Shown here: positions 55,730 through 64,000 of the stretch, piece after piece
How the letters are laid out: every line of letters begins with the position of its first letter
Numbering within the stretch: the first letter of the stretch is position 1
Origin: Fragum whitleyi
Taxonomy: Eukaryota > Mollusca > Bivalvia > Cardiida > Cardiidae
Assembly: GCA_948146395.1 (NCBI GenBank)
Contig: OX411555.1
Location: forward strand, 45,015,065-45,079,064
Length of the DNA: 64,000 nt
Direction: 5' to 3'
Program-made: the position numbers and the translations under genes
The notes under the pieces: model-generated
Told to the model about the DNA's origin: nothing
The model's database searches: none
What the model saw: only the letters and a program-made list of their open reading frames with translations

Positions 55730-55910
55730 TCCAACTATTTGTCTCTCACCAATGGGTTGATAATCCTAGATGTATGTGAGATAGCAGCTGGAGGCTAGGA
55801 AAGGATGTGGTGGTTGTACTGGTGAGATAAATACCAGGAAACCATTGTAAGGTGCTCCAATTGACGCAATATAGCTGAAAAATTGAAAGCGGCATTAAAT
55901 CAATTAATTA
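55730..55910 (+). repeat. tRNA-derived SINE, copy 5 (5'-truncated)
   Basis: Starts in the body at TTTGTCTCTCACCAATGGG, then AGATAGCAGCTGGAGGCTAG, GGTTGTACTGG and GAAAGCGGCATTAAA, with an AATTAATTAATC 3' tail. No tRNA-like head. Confidence 0.8.
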
Positions 55911-56374
55911 ATCAATTGTTTCTCAGAACAACCAAAAAATACATCCCAGCAACCCTGGACATGCTCTCTCAGGTTTCTTCATTAAATTCTGTTCGGGTGG
56001 ATAAGATGGGCGCCATGGGCTGTCGCATTACCAAGAAATGGTCTTAATGAGAAATATTTCAAAATCCTTTTATCTGAAACTGCTGAGCCTGAGTGCCACC
56101 AAACTTGACAGAAATTATCATTGGGATATGCTCTTTTAGATTTCTTTTGCATCCTACACACATGGCATTGTCAGGGTCCAGGGGCCAGTTTACTAAACTT
56201 CTTACGAAAAAAATATTCAATAGTCAAAATCACAAATCACTGCTGATGTTTTCATTCATTGTTAGATTCAGCCTTGCAATATCTCATTGGAATTGTCATT
56301 ATAAGACGATTCAAATGACTTTCAAATCTGATGTGAGTCCCAAAGACCCTATCGGGATCAGTTTCTGAAAAGAA

Positions 56375-57384
56375 TTTTTAGCTCACATGAGCACATCGTG
56401 AGCTTTTGTAATCATTGGATGTCCGTTATGTGTCGTCCGTCGTCAGACGTCAACAATTTAAGTGTTAACACTCTATAGGCCACAAATATGGACCAATCAT
56501 CTTAAAACTTCGTCAGAATGTTCTTCAGGTCACAAGGATTAACCCTATTGAAAATAGTAAGGATCCCTGCCATATCACAGGAAAAGGGGCGTAAAAGACA
56601 ATTTTCTTGTTTACACTGTAGAGGCCACAAATATGGTCCAATCATCATGAAACTTGGTCAGAATCTTCTCTAGGTCATAAAGATGAACCCAATTGTAAAT
56701 TGGAAGGATTCATGTCATATCACAGGAAAAGGGGCCTAAAAGACAATTTTTGTTATCACTCTAGAGGCCACAAATATGGTCCAATCATCATGAAACTTTG
56801 TCAGAATGTTCTCCAGGTTGCAATGATGAACCCTGTCGAAAATGGGAAGGATCCATACCATATCATGGGAAAAGGGACCTAGAAGACAACAAATCATCAT
56901 GAAACTTAGTCAGAATATTCTCCAGGTTACAAGGATGAAGGCTTTTGAAAATAGGAAAGATCCATGCCATATCTCGGGAAAAGGGGCCTAGAAGACAATT
57001 TTCTTGTTTATACTCAGAGACCACAAATATGGTCCAATTGTCATGAAACCTGGTCATAATGTTTGTCAGGTTACAAGGATGAAACCTATTGAAAATGGGA
57101 AGGTTACATGCCATATCACGGGAAAAGGGGCCTCAAAGACAATTTTCTTATTTACACGTTAGAGGCCTCAAAATATGGTCCAATCTTTGTGAAATTTGGT
57201 CAGAATATTTGTCAGGTCACAAGGGTGCCCACTTTTGAAAATGGGATGGGTCCATGCCATAACATGGGAAAAGGGGCCTTAATCACAATTTTCTTGTTTA
57301 CACTTTTGTCAAATCATTAATTATGACTTTTGCTGGAAAATTTGATTAGTATCAATTATGACAAAGAAATGAAGGTGAGTCAAT
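56375..57384 (+). repeat. TTAGCTCACCTGAG repeat, type 1, copy 3
   Basis: Begins TTTTAGCTCACATGAGCACA. GAGGCCACAAATATGG anchors near 56472, 56621, 56764, 57012 and 57161, with one unit internally deleted. The usual GATCTAGGACCAT end is missing or diverged. Confidence 0.85.
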
Positions 57385-57594
57385 AGTCAATATATCAAAT
57401 ACGAAATGTACTTTCTTTACCTTTAACCAGGACATTGCTCTAATAGCTCTAAATTCGTATGAAAACTAGTTAAGTGCTTCAAAGAAATGGTCTATATCTT
57501 ATGCAGGGACTCCCAAACTTTAAGAAAGGACCCTTTAGATCCCAATTATCGAGTCATTGGGACCCTGTTTTGTTGAAGTCGGAATAAACTCCTG

Positions 57595-58122
57595 AGAGTC
57601 GGGAACCCTCAGCGGTTCTACGGAATGGACCACGGGAATAATAAGGGCGCAGCTTACGGAAATGTCCGAGCGATGTTCCGAATGTGTCGGCCTGTGTAGT
57701 ATTGCTAGATCGATACTTTTCTCACTTGTCGACTGGCTCATTTCGAATAACTGGGCACAAATCAAGGGCGTGTCTTCCAATTACGCAAAGACAACACGTG
57801 CCAGTACAAAAAAAGACGATTTGCTAAGCTGTAGTTAGGATGTTATGATCATTTACCAACGATGTCTTCTATGACAATATCATTTTATTACGCACGTGCC
57901 TACTGTGTGTCATTGATAGACACGTCCACGCAAATACTAAAAATACTCCACCATTTCTAATACTTATGTGAACTTTCATATCAATACGAGGTTGTCGATC
58001 TTCTTAACAAACAGCCCTGTATTCCGGATGTAAAAACGTTTACGGACGTATAGAAATTGTTACCCGCTTTTCAGGTTAGTACACGTGCAAAGCGGGATAA
58101 CATTTCTCAGAATTCTAACAAA
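57595..58122. repeat. Deleted hairpin-centred element copy and GCAAAGCGGG repeat copy 7
   Basis: 57595-57690 joins GGGAACCCTCAGCGGTTCTA and AATAATAAGGGCGCAGC directly to TTACGGAAATGTCCGAGCG, having lost the central hairpin region of its family. 58008-58122 has CCCGCTTTTCAGG and ACACGTGCAAAGCGGG. 58123-59270 shows nothing I can name. Confidence 0.6.
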
Positions 58123-59271
58123 GCTTTAAGCCCTCACACCGATAGATCGGGACATTGGCGTATCTAGGTCTTAAAAACTTATTCGCACTCAGTTGGCGAC
58201 AACCACGGAATGCCGGTATATAGGATAAAGGCGATATGTGGACTGACAAAAAATGAAAGCCCTCCGTTCGCTCCCTGATTATGATTTGAGCGTGGGTGTA
58301 TAATCAAAACATCTTAACTACAGCTTGAATAAGCAGTAGCTTCGATGTAATGATCATTCATAAACGATGTTTTTTTCAACAAAGGATTTTTTCATTTACG
58401 CATTTGCGTAAATTGCATAATGGGAGTAACGCCCTTGCGGTATATAATGATTTTGTCATGTCGGTGTTTGTCCGTGATTCCGTTTGTCTCCGTTTCCCGC
58501 CAAATAACTTCAACATTGGCTACATACATGTATATAGTAAAGAAATACTAATGAGTAGTTCTAATTTTTTTAATTTCAGCCCCTTTTAAGGCTTTTTTTC
58601 CCTGAAACCGATTTAAAAGACCAGTTTTTGTCACTTAAGTTGAAGAAACGGGGGAAAACGCCAAGCGAACTGGGCAGTTAAAAGAGACTTCATTTAATTA
58701 CATATGTTCAGATGAATAATAATTCAACTTTTAGAATCTTTAAGGCTTTGAAGATACAGAAGAAATTGTCTGTAACAAGTAATATCTTTTCTCCGCATAT
58801 TGTTGTCTTACATCAATAAATCCAGAGTGTCGTCAGAAACGAAACCAAAAATAAACATTTGCATTATAAGAAGTGTAGCTTTTTTGTAGGACTATTACGA
58901 ACTTTCTGATGAAATATCGCCTTACAGAAACCAAAAGTAGGATTCGAAATGAATCATCGATGTATTATAGTGAGATGCCAGGCGAAAACGGAACATCTAC
59001 CATTCACAGTAAATATTTGAAAAGCAGAAATCTCGTGATCATAGGATCAATGTTTTATTTTCAAAATAAATACACTGAGTGAATATCTCGGTGAAATGAC
59101 CATATTTGAACCCCCAACATACAAACGAAAACTTCAGACCAGTGTCGGCTATCTCCGGATTGAAACATTTGCGCTCGCCAAAGACTGCTGAAATGTTTTT
59201 TCATATCAGCTTGATCTCAGCCGTCTATCAAAAAAAAAAACGTTACCCAATATCAAGATCAAAAGTATCGG

Positions 59272-59542
59272 TCGTGCGTTCAGAATGAAAACGTTTGCGA
59301 AACTTTGAAATCACGTGCAAATTGGGGTACCATTTTTAGCTCACCTGAGCATCCCTTTTTACATAGAATCGAAGAGCAAAAAGGCATATTCTTCTTGCTC
59401 TTGGCTGAAAATATTCCATGGTATTGATCTTATGTAGAAATTATCTCTTTGTTGACATTTGCCCTTTTATTTAATGTGATATCCAAGGGGTCAAAGAGAC
59501 TCAGGTGAGCGATCTAGGACCATCATGCTCCTCTTGTTGAAG
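59272..59542 (+). repeat. GCAAAGCGGG fragment and internally deleted TTAGCTCACCTGAG type 2 copy
   Basis: 59272-59332 starts GTGCGTTCAGAATGAAAACG. 59335-59542 starts TTTTAGCTCACCTGAGCATC, jumps straight to the 3' part (CATAGAATCGAAGAGCAAAA) and ends GGTGAGCGATCTAGGACCAT. Confidence 0.75.
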
Positions 59543-59811
59543 TTACCAAACGTTTTCCCCTATCTCAGGGCAGGAACAATAAATAACCAAATTTAATCAA
59601 AACGAAACTAAGGATAGCAATGTCACTAAGGTTTTTATGTTTCGTTTACAATCTTGTGGATCAATAAAACAAATAAGGCATGTAAATCAATCTTTCCATG
59701 TTTTGGCGTCATTTCATTTGGGTGTACTATTTTGTCGCTTTGTTTGCCGAAAACCCGTTTGCATGCATAGGTTATGTCAAGAAATAGGCTTTTCAGCTGT
59801 AGAAAAAGTTA

Positions 59812-59856
59812 AAAGAGAGAGAGAGAGAGAGGGGGGGGGGGGGGGGGGGGAGAGAG
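59812..59856. repeat. (GA)n/poly-G tract
   Basis: GAGAGAGAGAGAG followed by about 20 G and GAGAGAG. Confidence 0.95.
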
Positions 59857-59942
59857 ATGTCCCCAAAACTATACATCAGCATGATTTAAATAAAAGGTAA
59901 AAAAAATGCTTCTTCTGCAAATCTATGTTAAATGAGTTTGTT

Positions 59943-60125
59943 TGTTTGATTGGGTTTATCGCCGCTTTCAACATTATTGCAGTTATATCGCCAGCCGGTC
60001 TGGTTCACCCACACATGGTTTTCTGTCGTTTCTTGCACCATTACAACCACAATATTTCATTGGGGCCAGTTGCTCACCCCACTTAGGCATAAGTCACCTA
60101 CTGGTGGGAGACAATTGGCTCGATT
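59943..60125 (-). repeat. SINE-related sequence, copy 6 (diverged)
   Basis: GGGTTTATCGCCGCTTTCAA at left is the complement of the SINE tail. CAGTTATATCGC and CACCTACTGGTGGGAGACAA correspond to body words. Head not seen. Confidence 0.6.
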
Positions 60126-60129
60126 CGGA

Positions 60130-61790
60130 ACATCGCTCGGACATTCCCGTAAACTGGAAAGTACCTCGGACGTAAGTGAAGTAATTTTTATACGCCCGAA
60201 GGGTCGTATTATGTTATGGCCTCGGTCGTCTGTCCGTCCGTCTGTCTGTCTGTCCGTCTGTCCGTCCGTCCGTCTGTCAGTCCGTTAGCAATTTTTGTGT
60301 GCGCAACTTCTCCTAAACTATCAATGGGAATAAGCTGAAACTACACACAATTACTCCCTATGATGTCTAGTTGTGCATAAGACCTTTGAAATTCGAATCG
60401 CTCGGGTCATTCCTGAGAAATCTTGAATTATCTGCCCTTTAATATAACCAAATTCACTGTTTTTTGTGTGCGCAACTCCTCTTAAACTATTCATGGGAAT
60501 AAGCTGAAACTACATACAATTACTCCCTATGATCTCTAGTTGTGCATAAGACCTTTGAAATTCAAATCGCTCCAGTCATTCCTGGGAAATCTTGAATTAT
60601 CTGCCCTTTAATATAACCAAAATCACTGTTTTTTGTGTGCGCAACTCCTCCTAAACTATTCATGGGAATAAGCTGAAACTACACACAATTACTCCCTATG
60701 ATCTCTAGTTGTGCATTAGACCTTTGAAATTCAAATCGCTCCAGTCAATCCTGAGAAATCTTGAATTATCTGCCCTTTAATATAACCAAAATCACCGTTT
60801 TTTGTGTGCGCAACTCCTCCTAAACTATCAATGGGAATAAGCTGAAACTACACACAATTACTCCTTATGATCTCTAGTTGTGCATAAGACCTTTGAAATT
60901 CAAATCGCTCCAGTCAATCCTGAGAAATCTTGAATTATCTGCCCTTTAATATAACCAAAATCACTGTTTTTTGTGTGCGCAACTCCTCCTAAACTATCAA
61001 TGGGAATAAGCTGAAACTAGACACATTTACTCCCTATGATGTCTAGTTGTCCATAAGACCTTTGAAATTCAAATTGCTTCAGTCAATCCTGAGACATCTT
61101 GAATTATCTGCCCTTGAATTAAACAGAAATCACTATATTTTGTGTACAACTCCTCCTTAACTATCAATTGAAATTAGCTGAAACTAGACACAATTACTCC
61201 CTATGATGTCTAGTTTTGCATAAGACTTTTCAATTCAAAATGCTCCAGTTATTCTAGAGTTATCTTGGATTATCTGTCCTTGAGTTGATGAAAAAAAAAT
61301 CTTGTTGGCTCATTTTCTCCTACATCCTGGATGGGAATGAAAGGAAACTTGCCATAATGACTCTGTAGATCGTCTTTTAGTGCTTAGGACTAAATATATT
61401 TTCATATTTAAATGTTATGGCACCATTTGTCTGTCTGTCTGTTTGCAATATTTTTAGCTATCATTCAAGCTCACGTTACTGACAAGCCAAGGTTACTGAC
61501 AAGTCCCTTCGGGCGTATATGCGCCGCTCTGCGAAGCTCTTGTTTATCAATTTTTAGGTAATTCGGCTCCTGGTAGTACTTTGGTTTATACCGGCTTGAA
61601 GAAAAGCAAATTCCATTTAATGCTTTCAGATCGTCTATTGAGATCATTTTGGCATATTATGATTTGAAAGCAAAACGCAGTAAAACACTGCGTTTTGTTT
61701 TCAAATCATAATATGCCCAATTTTTACCTTATGTTAATTTTGCTTTTCGCAGCGTCATCCTCAGTTGTCATTCGGAACATCGCTCGGACA
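60130..61790. repeat. Hairpin-centred element, copy 3, interrupted by a tandem-repeat element
   Basis: 60130-60189 (CGGAACATCGCTCGGACATT, ACCTCGGACGTAAGTG) continues at 61549-61735 (GGTAATTCGGCTCC, hairpin AAACGCAGTAAAACACTGCG, ATAATATGCCCA). The intervening 60190-61548 is a separate insertion. Confidence 0.75.
60190..61548 (+). mobile_element. Tandem-repeat element with inverted ends and 169-bp core repeats
   Basis: Ends: ATACGCCCGAAGGG (60190-60203) and CCCTTCGGGCGTAT (61505-61518), the latter followed by a GC-rich stem and CTTGTTT. AATTTTT at 60183-60189 and 61549-61555 is a 7-bp flanking repeat. After the left end comes a GTCTGTCC run (about 60229-60290), then core units starting GCGCAACT at 60301, 60470, 60639, 60808 and 60977 (period exactly 169), a sixth diverged unit at about 61145, and remnants to 61440. 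Architecture resembles bivalve pearl-type elements (simple repeat plus 160-170-bp core repeats), but inverted ends and the duplication are unusual for those. Confidence 0.8.
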
Positions 61791-62282
61791 TTTCCGTAAA
61801 CTGAAAAGTACCTCGGACGTAAGTGTAGTAATTTTTGGTCCATTTTAAGGTAATCCGGCTACTGGTTGTACTTCGGTTAATACGCTTGTAGAAAATCACG
61901 TTGAATTAATTCTCTCCGATCATCTTTGGAGATCTTTTGGGTATACTATGATTTGATGACAAAACGCAGTAAACCACTGCGTTTTGTTATCAAATTATAA
62001 TATGCCCACTTTTATTCTTTCGTTGATTTTATTTTATGCAACGTCATTCTTAGCGTTGATGTTTGTGACGTCATATAAACCTACGCGGGAAATGACGCGC
62101 TTTCATGGCTGCGCCCGTATTATTACCGAGGTCTATTCCGTAGAATCGTCGAGGGTTCCCGATTGCCTCAGTTGTGTTTGTGACGTCATATAAACCCACG
62201 TGCGAAATGACGCGCTTTCATGGCAGCGCCCGTATTATTCCCGAGGTCTATTCCGTAGAATCGCCGAGGGTTCCCGATTGAA
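61770..62282. repeat. Hairpin-centred inverted-repeat element, copy 4 (with duplicated end)
   Basis: Runs from CATTCGGAACATCGCTCGG through the hairpin AAACGCAGTAAACCACTGCG (about 61960-61985) to GGTCTATTCCGTAGAATCG. The terminal segment of about 110 bp (GTGACGTCATATAAACC to GAGGGTTCCCGATTG) is present twice in tandem. Confidence 0.8.
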
Positions 62283-62327
62283 TTGACTCCTGACATCTTG
62301 ACTTTTGTCAAATGTCGGATGAAAGTT

Positions 62328-62402
62328 GTTCGAGTCAGGGTTCCAACTAACGGCCAAAGGATTGGCAGCCCTATGCGTTACCACTGAGCAAGCCGGAATC
62401 GG
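62328..62402 (-). ncRNA. tRNA-like sequence, probably a SINE head or tRNA relic
   Basis: On the minus strand, GCTTGCTCAGTGGTAACGC is A-box-like, CTGCCAA could be an anticodon loop (GCC, glycine-like), and GTTGGAACCCTGACTCG is a degenerate B box. Acceptor-stem pairing is poor, so I do not call a functional tRNA gene. Confidence 0.35.
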
Positions 62403-62954
62403 CTGTAATTTTAGTTGAATAATAAAACGTTTTTGACCCGCTCCGCCCAGGAATTCCATTAATCAAATATTGCCAAAAAAGTATTATCTCAAACAGGGAC
62501 TCGAAATATACATGTATACTGGGTTCTCAAAGAATGTATATGGAAGTAGATATACCGAACAAAAAAAAAGTATCCACCCGATAAAAAAATATGATTTCAG
62601 ATTTTAAAAGTACAAACAGATATTTCATAAGATATATTGCAAATCATACTCTAAACATTTGGAATTAAAGTAGAAAATTTTGGTGTGATTTAATAGAGTC
62701 TCTACCAAATGGCTGGCGCTACATGTAACGTAGCCAGGGAGTCGTTTTTAAAAAACTCGCAGACTCCCAATTATATTTCCAATTATTTTATGAAAGACTT
62801 TATGCTTGCCAAATGCCATAATAGGGCGTAAGGTATCATAAGGTGATAACATAACTTGATACCTCCTGCTGCTTCCTGTCAACACTACGTGAAATAGACC
62901 CAAAACAACATCAAACTCAGTCTTACGTTAACATTTACTGCGCTTTCATTTAAA

Positions 62955-63038
62955 ATGGCAGATAAGAAGCGTGTTAGCAAACCGGGTGCCTTCAACGTGA
63001 ATGAGAGAATTTGGCGGGTTCATGTTAGGGGGTTTAGG
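62955..63038 (+). CDS. Candidate first coding exon of a gene extending off the window
   Basis: ATG opens a 28-codon frame starting MADKKRVSKPGAFNVNERIW and ending at a strong donor (TTTAGG/GTAAGG). Without splicing the frame continues to a stop at 63125 (56 aa). The peptide is basic and has no motif I recognise. Support is only the frame, its composition and the splice signal. It may be chance. Confidence 0.3.
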
Positions 63039-63164
63039 GTAAGGGTTTACTCATACTTGAATAAAAAGGAAATATTTGTGAAAGACAAAAAAGCACTGCA
63101 AGCTTGTTTTCGATGCAAGTGTTAAAGATAGTGGCAAATATAACCTTGAAACGTTCATTCGTCG

Positions 63165-63330
63165 GTGGATAAACAAACCATGGAAACTTCAGCGTGAAGC
63201 TACGAGGTTTCGGTAACCCAACGATGAAGTGTGTTCTCTTTTGCTCAGCACGTTAACCCTTTTGGTTTTAGGAAACAATTATTGACACACGGTCACGGTT
63301 AAATGCCGGCTAACTTTTGAAAGAATCCTA
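63165..63330. repeat. Partial copy 3 of the CTGGCAGGGCGG-type MITE
   Basis: GAAGCTACGAGGTTTCGGTAA, CCTTTTGGTTTTAGGA and GGCTAACTTTTGAAAGAA match the interior of 4686-4850. Both ends missing. Confidence 0.6.
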
Positions 63331-63754
63331 AAGATTAAAAGATATAGGTTAGTATTTTTAAAAACTGAGCCCTTACGTAGGCACTGAGTCCATCACCATG
63401 GGTATATCGGGAATATTTCCTAAAGATAGAAATTCAGACAGGTCGAAATTCGAAGAGGCGACCGTGAAAAAAAATGTTGAAATTAAAAAAAAAATCTTCT
63501 CATTTCTCTTTGGAAATCTCGGTTGCATGTCAGAAGGAGTTTCTTTATTGTCATCAAATTTTATGATATGTTTGGGTTTTGTTTTGTTTTGTTTTTTGTT
63601 TGGTTTGTTTTTTTCTGCTTAAGACGCAAAAGGCAGGAACGTGCGGAATTGAGTTAGCTCTTGTAGCGCTAGATTTAAAAATAAATGACATGGAAAAAAA
63701 ATCATCAAAATCAAAGTGCTGAAATCACTGGCTGCACTTATTCACGGTGAGTCA

Positions 63755-63756
<2 letters not shown>

Positions 63757-63788
<32 letters not shown>
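63757..63788. repeat. Poly-T tract
   Basis: About 30 T. 63331-64000 otherwise holds no feature I can support. Confidence 0.9.
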
Positions 63789-64000
63789 ATTGAAAATGAG
63801 ATTGTCATTTTGTAAAATCGGGTGTTATATACTAAGAACAGTCTGCAATTGCGTGAAGGTTGATCTTTGTCTACACCTCAGGTCGAATAAGAAGTGTTCA
63901 TGGTTAAATTCGGGGTCGTGCACGCCTCAACGAAACAATCTGGAACTCTCCGGCTTTTTTCCTTTCAAGTTTATCCGCTTTTCATTTGAAGTAACCGAAA

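Noticed and set aside
1..64000. CRISPR arrays, operons, prokaryotic features
   Set aside because: The DNA is eukaryotic; tandem arrays here lack the spacer-repeat structure of CRISPR.

Overview
The window is nuclear DNA of an animal, most likely a bivalve mollusc. Genes carry GT-AG introns, coding density is very low, and the DNA is AT-rich. The interspersed repeats include the TTAGCTCACCTGAG family, long GTCC/GTCTG runs joined to tandem repeats of about 170 bp, and tRNA-derived SINEs ending in GCGGCGTTAAA. I associate these repeats with bivalve genomes. Species cannot be fixed from sequence alone, and there is no sign of bacterial or viral coding content.

Four gene loci can be supported. 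(1) Two paralogous rhodopsin-class receptor genes lie in tandem on the minus strand. The first (623-1552) is intact. The second (13681 down to 9410) is split by a 3.3-kb hAT-like insertion (10008-13329), which itself contains a 2.5-kb palindromic element (10337-12883). Removing the insertion and one 5-bp target duplication leaves a continuous frame. (2) A ten-exon minus-strand gene (47364 down to 31206) encodes a 588-aa RWD-RING1-IBR-RING2 E3 ubiquitin ligase of the RNF14 type, with an extra RING2-like zinc module at its C-terminus. (3) A two-exon plus-strand gene (47836-51296) encodes cytosolic phenylalanine-tRNA ligase alpha subunit, FARSA, 495 aa. The ligase and FARSA genes are head to head with 471 bp between start codons and probably share a promoter region. 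(4) A weak candidate first coding exon of a gene running off the right edge lies at 62955-63038.

Region by region: 1-9.4 kb holds the intact receptor and many small inverted-repeat elements, then a SINE and a 22-bp minisatellite next to a duplicated receptor tail. 9.4-13.7 kb is the interrupted receptor. 13.7-31 kb has no recognisable intact gene; it holds a mariner-like element, TTAA-flanked elements, hairpin repeats, a decayed copy of ligase exon 3 and tandem repeats. 31-47 kb is the ligase gene, whose introns carry hairpin elements and partial duplicates of its own exons 7 and 8. 47-51 kb is FARSA. 51-60 kb is dominated by four or five copies of the TTAGCTCAC repeat and SINEs. 60-62.3 kb holds a tandem-repeat element inserted into a palindromic element, followed by a fuller copy of the latter. 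The rest is sparse.

The genes do not form a pathway. Receptors act in signalling, FARSA charges tRNA-Phe, and the ligase is a ubiquitin enzyme; the ligase/FARSA link is one of shared promoter position. Human RNF14 is known to act on stalled translation complexes, so co-regulation with a translation enzyme is an attractive but unproven idea. All exon limits come from splice-site reading and protein-family fit, without transcript evidence.
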